A DNA stretch of 64,000 bases from Anaerolinea thermolimosa (GTDB lineage: Bacteria; Chloroflexota; Anaerolineae; Anaerolineales; Anaerolineaceae): positions 1-64,000 of the forward strand of contig NZ_DF967967.1 in NCBI RefSeq assembly GCF_001050195.2. Direction: 5' to 3'. Each line of letters begins with the position of its first letter. Within the stretch, counting starts at the first letter, position 1. This document shows positions 35,355-44,258 of the stretch, piece by piece. The notes under the pieces were generated by a model. The model was not told the DNA's origin. It did no database searches and saw only the letters and a list, made by a program, of their open reading frames with translations. The position numbers were made by a program, and so were the translations under genes.

Positions 35355-36746
35355 ATGGATCTGTTCGACCATGCCATGCAGGAACGGATGGAAAAAGAGG
35401 CCCCGCTGGCGGCCCGGATGCGGCCGCGTACGCTGGATGAGGTGGTCGGGCAGGAGCATATCCTTGGGCCGGGGCGGCTGTTGCGTCGGGCGATTGAAAC
35501 AGACCGCCTTTTTTCTTCCATCATTCTCTGGGGGCCGCCGGGGACGGGGAAAACCACCATTGCCCGCCTGATTGCCCAGCATACCCGGGCGTATTTTGAA
35601 AGTATTTCGGCAGTGCTGGCCGGAGTGGCTGAACTGCGCCGTGTCATTACCGAGGCCGAGGAACGCCGCCGATTGTATCATCAACGGACGATCCTTTTCG
35701 TAGATGAGGTACACCGCTGGAACAAAGCGCAACAGGATGCTCTGCTTCCGCATGTGGAAAGCGGCATGATCACCCTGGTGGGGGCGACCACCGAGAACCC
35801 TTACTTTGAAGTGATCAGAGCGCTGGTTTCACGTTCGCGGATTTTCCAACTGCAACCTCTCAAAGAGGAACACCTTGCCACCCTGCTCGACCGTGCCCTG
35901 AGCGACCCGGAGCGCGGCTACGGAGGTCGGGCGATTGAGATCACCCCTGAGGCGTGCCAGCATTTACTGGACGTGAGCGGCGGCGATGCCCGAAACCTGC
36001 TCAATGCGCTCGAACTGGCCGTGGAAAGTACCCTGCCAGATGAGCACGGTGTTCAGCACATCACCCTGGAGGTGGCGCAGGAGTCGATTCAGAAGCGCGC
36101 CATCCTGTATGATAAAGACGGTGACGCGCATTATGATACCATCTCGGCGTTCATCAAGTCGGTTCGCGGCTCAGACCCCGATGCCGCGCTCTACTGGCTG
36201 GCCAAGATGCTGGCTGCCGGAGAAGATCCGCGCTTTATCCTGCGCAGGTTGATCATTTTGGCCGGAGAGGACATTGGTCTCGCGGATCCGCAGGCGCTGG
36301 TTGTGGCCGCTGCGGCGGCACAGGCCTTCGAATTTGTCGGGCTGCCTGAAGGTGTGTACCCCATCGTAGAGGCCACGCTTTACCTGGCCACTGCCCCCAA
36401 GAGCAATTCGACCGGCGCATATTTTAAAGCACTGGAGCTGGTCGAGAAAGAGGGGGCCGGAGCGGTTCCGACCCATCTTATGGATGCTAACCGCGATGCG
36501 AAAGGACTGGGGCACGGAAAGGGATATCAGTACCCGCACCAATTCCCCGGTCATTTTATCCCCCAGCAATACCTGCCCGATGGCCTGCTGGGCACGATCT
36601 TCTATGAGCCGTCGGATCAGGGATACGAGGCGAAGATCGCTGAACGTCTGGCGGCCTGGCGAAAATTACAGTTAGAAGGGCTACGACCCCGCGGAGACCA
36701 GGAAGAACATGACCACCCTGATTCTGATTCGTCACGGAGAGAATGA
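35355..36746 (+). CDS. rarA: replication-associated recombination protein A (RarA/MgsA)
   Basis: 463 residues of an AAA+ clamp-loader-related ATPase. It opens with [20 protein letters not shown], then Walker [14 protein letters not shown], Walker [17 protein letters not shown], sensor 1 [11 protein letters not shown], and the C-terminal MgsA region ([31 protein letters not shown], and [12 protein letters not shown]). These are diagnostic for RarA, which acts at stalled replication forks. The 3' end overlaps the next gene by 38 bases in another frame. It is probably translated from a leaderless mRNA. Confidence 0.92.
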   Translation: MDLFDHAMQERMEKEAPLAARMRPRTLDEVVGQEHILGPGRLLRRAIETDRLFSSIILWGPPGTGKTTIARLIAQHTRAYFESISAVLAGVAELRRVITEAEERRRLYHQRTILFVDEVHRWNKAQQDALLPHVESGMITLVGATTENPYFEVIRALVSRSRIFQLQPLKEEHLATLLDRALSDPERGYGGRAIEITPEACQHLLDVSGGDARNLLNALELAVESTLPDEHGVQHITLEVAQESIQKRAILYDKDGDAHYDTISAFIKSVRGSDPDAALYWLAKMLAAGEDPRFILRRLIILAGEDIGLADPQALVVAAAAAQAFEFVGLPEGVYPIVEATLYLATAPKSNSTGAYFKALELVEKEGAGAVPTHLMDANRDAKGLGHGKGYQYPHQFPGHFIPQQYLPDGLLGTIFYEPSDQGYEAKIAERLAAWRKLQLEGLRPRGDQEEHDHPDSDSSRRE

Positions 36747-37422
36747 TTTTGTCGGGAAGCGCCTGGCTGGCCGCCTGCCCGACGTGCACCTGAACGAGCG
36801 CGGCCAGCAACAGGCCCTGGCGCTTGCGCAGGCACTTGCCGGGGCGCCTGTACGGGCCATTTACAGCAGTCCGCTGGAGCGTGCCCGCGAAACCGCCGCA
36901 CCGCTGGCAGAGATGATGGGGCTTGAAGTGCTCATCGAGCCCGGGCTGAATGAGATCGATGCGGGGCAGTGGCAGGGGCGGTTCCTTCGCCAGCTGCGCC
37001 GCCTCAAAGCCTGGAAAGCAGTGCAAAACCAGCCTGCGACCTTTCGCTTCCCCCAGGGAGAGACTTTTGCCGAGGCTCAGGCGCGCGCTGTCGAGGCGCT
37101 TCAGCGCATTGCGGAACGTCACCCCGATGAGCTGGTGGCCTGTTTCACTCATGCAGATGTCATTCGCCTGGTGACGGCCTATTTCCTTAACATGCCGCTG
37201 GATTCTTTCCAGCGTCTTGGGGCTGATACAGCCTCGATAACCGTGGTGCATCTCGGCAAAGATGGCCGGGTGGGGGTTCCGCGATTTAACCAGGTGGTGG
37301 GGTTTGTGTGGCTCGAAGAAAAGAAAAAGCCCGCCTCAGCAGGAAAGGCGGGCAGGCAACCCCGGCAGGGCTCTCCCTCCAATGGGAAGGAAAGCCCACC
37401 GGGCAAGAGCGCTACACCATGA
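36709..37422 (+). CDS. histidine phosphatase family protein
   Basis: 237 residues. The phosphohistidine motif [10 protein letters not shown] is at the N terminus, with the second Arg in SSPLERARETAAPL and the catalytic Glu/His pair in LNEIDAGQWQG and CFTHADVIR. The family includes phosphoglycerate mutases and many phosphatases; the substrate is unknown. It overlaps rarA by 38 bases, so expression is linked. The last 33 residues are a Lys/Pro/Gly-rich tail that is encoded by DNA which, on the other strand, forms the terminator of the protease gene (37318-37353). The tail is therefore probably not a conserved part of the fold. Confidence 0.85.
   Translation: MTTLILIRHGENDFVGKRLAGRLPDVHLNERGQQQALALAQALAGAPVRAIYSSPLERARETAAPLAEMMGLEVLIEPGLNEIDAGQWQGRFLRQLRRLKAWKAVQNQPATFRFPQGETFAEAQARAVEALQRIAERHPDELVACFTHADVIRLVTAYFLNMPLDSFQRLGADTASITVVHLGKDGRVGVPRFNQVVGFVWLEEKKKPASAGKAGRQPRQGSPSNGKESPPGKSATP
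37318..37353 (-). terminator. intrinsic terminator of the S2P-type protease gene
   Basis: On the minus strand GCCCGCC and GGCGGGC form a 7-bp GC stem around an 11-base loop and are followed by TTTTTCTTTT. It lies inside the coding sequence of the convergent histidine phosphatase gene. Confidence 0.8.
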
Positions 37423-38608
37423 TGAGTGGGACGGGGATGAACACCAGCAGGAATACGATCAGTGCCACAATGGCCAGGAGCTTCCGGGGTGTGTCCAGGG
37501 GGGTGATCTCGTCCAGGGGTTCGGCGTAGGCACGCCCGAAGAGGAAGATCAGCACAGCCCACAACCACCAGCCCGACCAGAAAAACCCCAGAGCAACCAG
37601 CAATACCAGCACCACCGGCAGAAGCCGTGCGGCGCGTTTGCGTCCGAGCAACACATAAAGCACGTGCCCGCCATCCAGCTGCCCTGCGGGGATGAGGTTA
37701 AGCGAAGTGATCAACATGCCACCCCAACCTGCCCAGGCCACCGGATGGATGGTGACATCAATCCCGCCGAAGGGGAAGGGCTGCCCGGTAAAGAAATATC
37801 TCAGCCAGTAAAGTAATACAGGGGTGTTGCCGTAATCGGCGGGGGCCGGGAGCCACTGGCCAAAACGCAGATACTTCAGGAAGAGGTAAAGCAGGGAGTT
37901 CCCTTCCATGGTGATTTGAGGGGTCGCGCCTGGCGATGCCGGCAGGCGGCTGAGGGTGGAGAGCGAAAGGCCGATCGTCAGCACCAGGATGGTCACCACC
38001 AGCCCGGCCAGCGGCCCGGCCAGGCCGATATCCAGGAGCACACGGCGGTTCTTGGGCTGTTCCTTCATATTGATGAACGCGCCAAAAGTTCCAAAAAGGC
38101 TGACAAAAGGCATGGGGATGAAGTAGGGCAGGCTGACCCGCACCCCGTGATAGCGCCCCACCAGAAAGTGCCCGAATTCGTGGGCCGTCATGATGGCCAG
38201 GAAGCTCACCGTGAAAGGCACAGCAGCCAGCAGAAGCCGGGGCAGGGTGGGCTGGGCGTTTTCAGGCAGGCCGGCAGGTGCGAAGAGAGCCCCTGAGATT
38301 AACACACTGATCAAGGTGGCGATGAAAAGAAATACATTGACGCGCGGATTCCCGGTCTGGGGGCGTTCTCGCTGGGGGACGATGAGCACGGCATGGCGGT
38401 CGCCGTCCCAGCGGAACAGTGGCATGAGGTGGTAGGGCTTGAGCAGATCGCTCAATTGATCATAAGCTGCGGCAGTATCTTCGTTGTAGAGGCGCCCGCG
38501 GTAACGCTGCAGGAAAGGATCCTTCTCTCCGCCGATGGTTTTATCTTCGATGCGGAGAACCCGTCCGACGAGCATATCAATGGAAAGTTCATCATAACCG
38601 ATATTCAT
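37412..38608 (-). CDS. M50 site-2-protease-family metalloprotease
   Basis: 398 residues from the ATG at 38608 (AAGGA eight bases before; a longer frame to 38833 runs over a spacer and lacks a site). Several membrane segments are visible. The zinc motif lies in IMTAHEFGHFLVGR, and the third ligand motif in NLIPAGQLDGGHVLYVLLG. A soluble N-terminal part (about 1-90) precedes the first membrane segment. Such proteases cut membrane proteins and release regulators, often in envelope stress. The substrate is not apparent. It has its own -10 (38645-38650), and its stop overlaps that of the histidine phosphatase gene by 11 bases. Confidence 0.87.
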   Translation of the reverse strand: MNIGYDELSIDMLVGRVLRIEDKTIGGEKDPFLQRYRGRLYNEDTAAAYDQLSDLLKPYHLMPLFRWDGDRHAVLIVPQRERPQTGNPRVNVFLFIATLISVLISGALFAPAGLPENAQPTLPRLLLAAVPFTVSFLAIMTAHEFGHFLVGRYHGVRVSLPYFIPMPFVSLFGTFGAFINMKEQPKNRRVLLDIGLAGPLAGLVVTILVLTIGLSLSTLSRLPASPGATPQITMEGNSLLYLFLKYLRFGQWLPAPADYGNTPVLLYWLRYFFTGQPFPFGGIDVTIHPVAWAGWGGMLITSLNLIPAGQLDGGHVLYVLLGRKRAARLLPVVLVLLVALGFFWSGWWLWAVLIFLFGRAYAEPLDEITPLDTPRKLLAIVALIVFLLVFIPVPLIMV

Positions 38609-38644
38609 GGAATGATCCTTCCTCGGATGATCATGATGTAAACC

Positions 38645-38650
38645 ATTATA
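38645..38650 (-). promoter_or_regulatory. -10 box of the protease gene
   Basis: A perfect TATAAT on the minus strand, 36 bases before the ATG. The -35 is weak (CTTCAT-like), so this is a partial promoter call. Confidence 0.45.
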
Positions 38651-38747
38651 ACGCTCTGGCGGGTGAATGAAGGGCACCGGTCGACCGGGAAACAGGGCCG
38701 GTGAGGAACCCGGAGAGCGTATCAGGCCATGAAGGTGCTGGAGCGAG

Positions 38748-38841
38748 CGGGAATGGATGGGAGTCGAACCCACCGCGGCCCGCAACGCGACCCGCCAACG
38801 GTTTTGAAGACCGCGAAGCCCACCGGGGCTCATCCATCCCC
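38748..38841 (-). tRNA. selC: selenocysteine tRNA (tRNA-Sec, anticodon UCA)
   Basis: A 94-base tRNA on the minus strand. The acceptor stem has 8 bp (GGGGATGG with CCATTCCC, one G-U), and the T stem has 5 bp, giving the 13-bp total of bacterial tRNA-Sec, with discriminator G. The D arm has a 6-bp stem (GAGCCC with GGGCTT) and a 4-base loop. The anticodon loop CTTCAAA has UCA, and the T loop is TTCGACT. A long GC-rich variable arm (GCGG...CCGC) separates them. These are exactly the features that set tRNA-Sec apart. UGA can therefore be decoded as selenocysteine in this cell, which supports the Rdx selenoprotein at 57131-57382. SelA, SelB and SelD are not in this window. Confidence 0.95.
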
Positions 38842-38847
38842 GGATTA

Positions 38848-38876
38848 AGCATACCTGATGGGTGCGAATACGTCAA
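38848..38876 (-). promoter_or_regulatory. promoter of selC, positioned to start at the first tRNA base
   Basis: On the minus strand TTGACG (38876-38871) and TATGCT (38853-38848) have a 17-base spacer. The -10 ends 6 bases before G1 of the tRNA, so transcription probably begins at the mature 5' end. Confidence 0.7.
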
Positions 38877-38886
38877 CCGTTGACGT
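38870..38886. promoter_or_regulatory. 17-bp perfect palindrome over the selC -35 box
   Basis: ACGTCAAC and GTTGACGT mirror each other around a single C. The site covers the -35 box of the selC promoter, as a repressor site would. Confidence 0.5.
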
Positions 38887-38973
38887 TGGAACGACCGGTT
38901 TCCGGGCACTGGTGGCAGAGAAACGCCAAACCCGGATTACCCCCTGATTAAAAAAACTGCCTTCGATCCAAAA

Positions 38974-39001
38974 TGCACAGCTCATTGATCCATGATATAA
39001 T
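38974..39001 (+). promoter_or_regulatory. promoter of the D-Ala-D-Ala-ligase-like gene
   Basis: TGCACA (38974-38979) and a perfect TATAAT (38996-39001) with a 16-base spacer. Transcription should begin near 39008, at the first base of the leader hairpin. Confidence 0.5.
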
Positions 39002-39006
39002 AGCCT

Positions 39007-39040
39007 TCTGGTCACTGAAGCCGGTGACCAGATATTTTTT
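39007..39040 (+). terminator. terminator-like hairpin at the 5' end of the mRNA
   Basis: TCTGGTCAC and GTGACCAGA pair over 9 bp around an 8-base loop and are followed by TATTTTTT. No plus-strand gene ends upstream, so this is a leader element of the downstream gene: an attenuator, a 5' stability hairpin or an early terminator. Confidence 0.6.
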
Positions 39041-39062
39041 GCCGTAAAGAGGAAATAAAACG

Positions 39063-40268
39063 ATGGACCTGCAAAAGTTGTTTGAACAAGAACAGGAGCA
39101 AGAAGCCGAGAAGCCTCCCAGTCTTCGTCCGCGACCGGCCCGACCCTGGCGGGTGGCTGTGATTGCGAACGTGAAGGGGGAGACAGCACTGCCATTCGAT
39201 GCCCCGCCGGATGCCGGAGCGGAATTTGATCGAAGAGAAACGGTTCAGTCCATTCAGGACGCCATCGAATCTGACGGACATTCCACCCGATTTTTATCAG
39301 CCGATCATACCCTGCTCGATACCCTGCGCGAATATCACCCGGATATCTGCTTCAACATTGCCGAAGGGATTATGGGTGACTCGCGAGAGGCCCAGGTGCC
39401 GGCACTGCTGGAGATGCTGCGCATCCCGTATACGGCTTCGCGCGTGCTGGCCAATGCCATCGGGTTGGATAAGACCTTAACCAAGCGTATCTGGCGCGAC
39501 CAGGGCCTGCCCACCGCGCCTTTCCAGGAGTTTATCACCGGCAGTGAACCGCTCGATCCTGATTTGCACTTTCCGCTTTTTGTCAAACCGGCGCGGGAGG
39601 GCACCGGCATGGGTATGGATGAGCACTCCATTGTGGAGAATGAGGTGCAGTTGCGTCGGCGGGTGAACTGGATCATCCAGTCCTATAAACAGCCTGCGCT
39701 GGTCGAAGCCTATCTCCCCGGGCGCGAGTTTACGGTGGGGGTGCTTGGCCGGACAGATGCCCCACAATGGGCGTACAACCCCACCCTTTACCGGGCGGAT
39801 GGGTTTCACCGGTTCCCGATTTTAGAAGTGGACAACTCCAATACCATCACGCCGGGCGTTTATGGCCACCTGGCCAAGACGCTTCATCCCGGAGAAGCTG
39901 GGGTGCCCGGCTTTCTGTGCCCGGCGCCGATCGACGCTACGCTGGCCGAGACACTGAGTGGGCTGGCGATCCGCGCGCATCAGGCCATTGGCGCGCTGGA
40001 TGTGTCGCGGGTGGATATTCGCCTGGATGGCGAGGGGCATCCTCGCCTGCTGGAGATCAACACCCTGCCCGGGCTGACGCCCGGCTTCAGTGATCTGTGT
40101 GTTATCGCACAGGCTGAGGGCATCTCGTACCGCGATCTCATCCTGGAAATTCTCTATCTGGGAGCGTCGCGTTTCGGTTTGCTGGTTCAGCCACAGCGGG
40201 TATTGAGGGCCACCCTGCGTGCGTCAGAAGTGCATCCGGTAGGGGTGCAGGTTTCGGCAAAAGTGTAG
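39063..40268 (+). CDS. D-alanine-D-alanine ligase-like ATP-grasp enzyme
   Basis: 401 residues with AGAGGA eight bases before the ATG. A charged leader (about 1-30, FEQEQEQEAEKPP) precedes an ATP-grasp domain. ICFNIAEGIMGDSREAQVPALLEML is the substrate-loop block of Ddl-like enzymes. FVKPAREGTGMGMDEHSIV is the nucleotide-binding loop, and SRVDIRLDGEGHPRLLEINTLPG gives the Mg2+-binding Asp/Glu/Asn of the family. True Ddl enzymes make D-Ala-D-Ala for cell wall; this one has extra sequence at both ends, and other Ddl relatives ligate other amino acids, so I do not assign the ddl symbol. A terminator-like leader hairpin lies upstream. Confidence 0.8.
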   Translation: MDLQKLFEQEQEQEAEKPPSLRPRPARPWRVAVIANVKGETALPFDAPPDAGAEFDRRETVQSIQDAIESDGHSTRFLSADHTLLDTLREYHPDICFNIAEGIMGDSREAQVPALLEMLRIPYTASRVLANAIGLDKTLTKRIWRDQGLPTAPFQEFITGSEPLDPDLHFPLFVKPAREGTGMGMDEHSIVENEVQLRRRVNWIIQSYKQPALVEAYLPGREFTVGVLGRTDAPQWAYNPTLYRADGFHRFPILEVDNSNTITPGVYGHLAKTLHPGEAGVPGFLCPAPIDATLAETLSGLAIRAHQAIGALDVSRVDIRLDGEGHPRLLEINTLPGLTPGFSDLCVIAQAEGISYRDLILEILYLGASRFGLLVQPQRVLRATLRASEVHPVGVQVSAKV

Positions 40269-40286
40269 GTTGTTTTGAGATATCCG

Positions 40287-40323
40287 GCCCGATCCGGGAA
40301 GTTTCCGGGTCGGGCATTTTTTT
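40287..40323 (+). terminator. intrinsic terminator of the ATP-grasp gene
   Basis: GCCCGA and TCGGGC, continued by CCGGGAA/TTCCGGG, form a strong stem followed by ATTTTTTT, 19 bases after the stop. Confidence 0.85.
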
Positions 40324-40432
40324 ATGAGGAAGGATGGCCCGAGCCCTGTTGTGAGGAAGGGGCAGGGTTTGGGCCGCGCGATAACCACTTTCTGAAGCTA
40401 ATTGAGATAGAATCGGTGATGGGGAGGTGTGC

Positions 40433-40846
40433 ATGAGCGAAATCGATGAGTTTTTAGCCCGCCCGCTTCTGGCGCGGCTGGCCACGGCTGACCCTGATAC
40501 CCTCCAGCCGCATGTGGTGCCTGTCTGGTACGGCTGGGATGGGCAGGGGTTATGGATCAGTGCGTTTCGCAGTACCCGCAAGGTCAAAGAATTGATGAGG
40601 AATCCGCGGTGTTCCATTGTCATTGATGTGGATGGCCCCACTTCCGGACTGCGTGCCGTGCTCATGGAAGGTGAGGCCAGGCTGGTGACCACCCCACCCG
40701 AACTCCTGCGCGAGAAGACCACCTGGGTTTATGCGCGTTATCTCGGCCCGCAGGGGGTGCTGGAAGCTGAGCCGCAATCGTGGATTGAAGACCCGGAGAA
40801 CCTGCTGATTCATTTGAAACCTTCGTTGATCAAGACCTGGAAGTGA
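40433..40846 (+). CDS. pyridoxamine 5'-phosphate oxidase-like flavin/F420-binding protein
   Basis: 137 residues from the ATG at 40433 (GGGGAGG at 40421-40427; the GTG at 40427 overlaps it). The split-barrel fold is indicated by the N-terminal EFLARPLLARLATAD, the central PHVVPVWYGWDG and WISAFRSTRKVKELMRNPR, and the strand MEGEARLVTTP. This group binds FMN or F420, often used in redox reactions or heme handling; the reaction cannot be told. It stands just before the end of the large minus-strand regulator gene and is followed by 52 bases. No operon partner is visible on its strand. Confidence 0.8.
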   Translation: MSEIDEFLARPLLARLATADPDTLQPHVVPVWYGWDGQGLWISAFRSTRKVKELMRNPRCSIVIDVDGPTSGLRAVLMEGEARLVTTPPELLREKTTWVYARYLGPQGVLEAEPQSWIEDPENLLIHLKPSLIKTWK

Positions 40847-40898
40847 AATCTTACGATTGGAGCTGGAGCGGGGAGAAGGGATTGGCCTGTGGTCTCGA

Positions 40899-43800
40899 TC
40901 AACGGATGAGGCTCTGGTAGAGTTGCTGGGTCTGGGGGCTGGGAGGTGTGCCGTATTCCTCCTGAAGCATCCTGGTGCAGGTTTCGTAGAGCCGAATCAC
41001 CCCGGCGCGGTTTCCCCGACCGGCGTGGATGAGCATTCCCAGGCGGTAAGCATCTTCAAGGCAGGCATCTTCTGCGAGCATGCGCTCCACACAATTCAGG
41101 GCGGCATCGAATTGATGCCGTTCCAGCTCCAGCATGCCCAGCCTGAGCAGGGCATCCAGATACCGCTGGTGTAACCGCTGGCGTTCAGGCAGTGCCCAGC
41201 TCTCTTTCAGGTCGGGGAGAAAAACCCCCCGGTAGACCTTCAACGCGGCGCGGTAATGATGGATTTTCTGTTCTGCGTCTCCGGAACGGGCGGCCAGGTC
41301 AAGTTCGCGCTGAAAGATTTCACTGTCCTCTTCATAATCCAGACTGCGGTTAAAGCGGTAGATTTCATCCTCGAAGAGGATGGCTTCTTTGCCCACCGCC
41401 CGGCGCACGCGGTAAATGTAATTTTTGAAACGAATTTTTAGCTCGTCGGGAGATGCATCGGGCCAGAGGATGGCCCCAATTTCTTCTTTGGTCAGGCCTT
41501 CGGGATGGAACACAAGGAGGAGGAAGAGATCGCGCGTGCTCTGGGTTGTCCAATCGGTGAGGGTGAGGGTGTGCCCGTTGACTTTGATCTGCACGCGCCC
41601 CAGGGTGTGGATGATGAGCCTGGGAGGGCCGGAGGCAACCATTTGCGATTGCCGCCGTAACTGACGGCGCAGGGCGGGAATGCGCTGGTCAAAGGCATCG
41701 ATGAGTGCCAGCAGGCTGCCAACCGGACGTTCGAAGAGGCTGTCAGTGCGTAAAGCCGCCAGATGGTCGCGCACTTCTCGCCCGGCCACAAGCACCGGGG
41801 TGCGGGCGTTTTCATCCAGCGCGGCGATGGAAGCCTTTTGAATGTGGGAGAACGCCGCGTCGCGGTGTTTCAGAGAAGCATGCGCCACCGCAAGGTAAAG
41901 GTGTGCCACCATGCTTTCGGCGCGTCGTCCTTCCCGCTCAAAGTAGGTCAGAGCTTCCGTCAGGTCGGTGGTTGCGGCAGTGTAATCGCCCCGGCTGGCG
42001 GCCATCTTGCCCCGCTCCAGACGGCACAGATTTACCTGGTAAGCCGAACCGCTCTGACTGGCGGCCTGCCAGGAACTTTCGATCAGCCGCTGGGCGTGTT
42101 CGGTGTGGTTCATCTGACGCGAGAGGGAGGCTTCCATCAGGTCGAGGTAGAAAGTGAGGAAGCGATCATTGACCCGCAACGCGATGGCACGTGCCTGACG
42201 GTAGGCATCCTGGGCTTCTTCAAAGGCACTCAGGTCGCGGTAGAGATCGCCCAGGCTGACCAGAGCGTAGGCTTCCAGGCGGATGAACCCCCCGATGCGC
42301 GCATACTGGACGGCTTTTTCAAAAGAAGATGCGGCATCTTCGAAGGCCCCGCGCCAGTGCTGTAAGACGCCAAGGTTGTTGAGCACATTCCCCTGCCAGA
42401 TGAGATTGCCACGGGCTTCGTAATATTGAAGCGCCTTCCGATAAGCGCGTTCTGCTCCGGGAAAATCTCCCAGGGCGCGCGCCACCACGCCCAGCTGCAT
42501 GGAGGTTTTGGCCACACTTTCTTCATCTCCGATTTGTTCGAAAGCCTCAATGGAGCGTACCAGCCAGGCCTGAGACTCGGCCAGGTTGCCGAGGTGAAAG
42601 TGGGCACTGCCAATGCCTGCCAGGGCATCGGCGGCTACGGCAGTGGCTTCCGGGAGCTGTCGGGCAATTTCATAAGCCCGGCGCATGTCATCCAGCGATT
42701 GTCTGTACTGGCCCGCCAGTTTATGTGCCGTGGCTTTGCGGGTGAGTGTGCGCGCGAGGTTGAAGAGGTCGCCGGTTTGTTCAAATGCCTGGCTGGCCTC
42801 GGTGAGCAGTGAAACCCCCTCTTCGCTGCGCCCGTTGATGGCGGCTATTGCCCCCTTCAGGGAGAGCAGGGTGGGGCGGACTTGAACACCCTGGGGGAGG
42901 GACTCGATCCATTCGGCCAGGGTGGTAATCTGCCCGCGGGCAATGAGGTCTGCGCCGGCCTGTTCGATCAAACGCGCCATTTCCTCGATGCGCCCGAGCT
43001 GTCGATATACCTGGTAACTGCGTTCCCACTCACCGCGTTCGGCCCAGGTTCTGGCGAGGTTGAGCTGGATCTGTTCCGCCTCAAGCGGGTAAAGTTGCTT
43101 CATGCGGTCTTGCAGGAAATCGCGGAACAGGTGGTGATAACGCAGGAAAACCGGGTCTTCACCGATGGGTTGAATGAAGAGGTTGGCGTGCAGGGCGGCT
43201 GTAATCAGCTCGTGCCAGTGATTATCACCGCCTGTAAGCGGCCCGATGACCTTCTGACAGAGGTCAGCATCAAATTCCTCCAGGAGGGAGGTGCGCAGGA
43301 GGAACTGCTGCATGGGCAGGGGCTGGCGCTCCAGCACCTGGCGGGCAAGGTATTCGTACAGCCCCACACCTGGCACCCGGGCACTGCCTTTCTTTTCACC
43401 CGTTTGGCCGCTTCTTGCCTGCCGACTGAGAAGCAGGCCGGTGATCCATCCTTCGGTTTCAGTGGCCAGGCGGGCCACTTCGTTCTCTGAAAGGTGCAGG
43501 TGAAAGTTGCGCAGCCATAGCTCGCGGATTTCATCCGGTTGAAAGGCAAGTTCCTCAAAAGAAAGTCCGGCTACCTGAGAGCGCGCCACCAGCAGAGGCA
43601 TGTCGGGCAGGTTGAGCAGGGTGCGCGAGGCGATGATGAAGTGACAGTTCTCATCAACGCTCTGGATGAGCTGGTTGAGCAGTCCCGTCACCGGGCGGCT
43701 GTCTTCAATGAGATGGTAGTCGTCGAGGACGATGGCAAAATGTTCGCGGGTGGTTTCGTAGAGATCGTTGGCGATGAGCGAGGCCAGGGATTCGAGGCTG

Positions 43801-44132
43801 ATTTGTTGCTGATCCAGATTCTGGATGGCCGCCATGCTGGTGTGCCCAAAGGATTCAAAGCGGCGCTGAACCGAAGCAATGAGGTGGGCACAGAAGCGTT
43901 GAAGGTCCTGGTCATAGGCATCGAGCGATAGCCAGCAGATGGGGAGTTTCCCGGTGGTGGCAAAGTCAACCAGAAGGGAGGTCTTGCCGTATCCGGCAGG
44001 AGCGGCGACGATGATCAGGCGGGCATCCATCCAGTCGGTTAACAGTTGAATCAGCCGCGGGCGCGGCAAAATATCCTCGCGCCTGCGGGGAATGAGGATT
44101 TTCGTGGTGAGGATGGGTAGCCTGCTATTCAT
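40899..44132 (-). CDS. MalT/LuxR-type STAND ATPase with TPRs and a C-terminal SARP/BTAD domain
   Basis: 1077 residues. The N-terminal STAND NTPase has the P-loop VAAPAGYGKTSLLVDFA (about residue 45) and FAIVLDDYHLIED as Walker B. A long region of TPR-like repeats spans about 400-830 (for example GEWERSYQVYRQLGRIEEMARLIE and similar pairs). The end, about 860-1077, has a winged-helix DNA-binding domain (VNGHTLTLTDWTTQSTRDLFLLLVFHP) and the BTAD helices (YLDALLRLGMLELERHQFDAAL), as in SARP regulators. The LuxR-type HTH of MalT is replaced by this domain. It would sense a ligand in an ATP-dependent way and activate transcription. The target genes are unknown; the divergent Ub-Mut7-C gene is the nearest. 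Confidence 0.83.
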   Translation of the reverse strand: MNSRLPILTTKILIPRRREDILPRPRLIQLLTDWMDARLIIVAAPAGYGKTSLLVDFATTGKLPICWLSLDAYDQDLQRFCAHLIASVQRRFESFGHTSMAAIQNLDQQQISLESLASLIANDLYETTREHFAIVLDDYHLIEDSRPVTGLLNQLIQSVDENCHFIIASRTLLNLPDMPLLVARSQVAGLSFEELAFQPDEIRELWLRNFHLHLSENEVARLATETEGWITGLLLSRQARSGQTGEKKGSARVPGVGLYEYLARQVLERQPLPMQQFLLRTSLLEEFDADLCQKVIGPLTGGDNHWHELITAALHANLFIQPIGEDPVFLRYHHLFRDFLQDRMKQLYPLEAEQIQLNLARTWAERGEWERSYQVYRQLGRIEEMARLIEQAGADLIARGQITTLAEWIESLPQGVQVRPTLLSLKGAIAAINGRSEEGVSLLTEASQAFEQTGDLFNLARTLTRKATAHKLAGQYRQSLDDMRRAYEIARQLPEATAVAADALAGIGSAHFHLGNLAESQAWLVRSIEAFEQIGDEESVAKTSMQLGVVARALGDFPGAERAYRKALQYYEARGNLIWQGNVLNNLGVLQHWRGAFEDAASSFEKAVQYARIGGFIRLEAYALVSLGDLYRDLSAFEEAQDAYRQARAIALRVNDRFLTFYLDLMEASLSRQMNHTEHAQRLIESSWQAASQSGSAYQVNLCRLERGKMAASRGDYTAATTDLTEALTYFEREGRRAESMVAHLYLAVAHASLKHRDAAFSHIQKASIAALDENARTPVLVAGREVRDHLAALRTDSLFERPVGSLLALIDAFDQRIPALRRQLRRQSQMVASGPPRLIIHTLGRVQIKVNGHTLTLTDWTTQSTRDLFLLLVFHPEGLTKEEIGAILWPDASPDELKIRFKNYIYRVRRAVGKEAILFEDEIYRFNRSLDYEEDSEIFQRELDLAARSGDAEQKIHHYRAALKVYRGVFLPDLKESWALPERQRLHQRYLDALLRLGMLELERHQFDAALNCVERMLAEDACLEDAYRLGMLIHAGRGNRAGVIRLYETCTRMLQEEYGTPPSPQTQQLYQSLIR

Positions 44133-44258
44133 TCAAATGGGCTGCTTCCAGAGCGAGGGTGTGGGAGGCCTGTCAATGAGGTGCAAGGATTTATCTATAC
44201 CACGGGCAATACTTTTATTATAGTGATTTCGAGAACACACTCCAGCATTTGAATGGGA

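Noticed and set aside
38609-38833. N-terminal extension of the S2P-type protease across the selC region
   Set aside because: It would overlap the tRNA-Sec gene and lacks a ribosome site; ATG 38608 has AAGGA.
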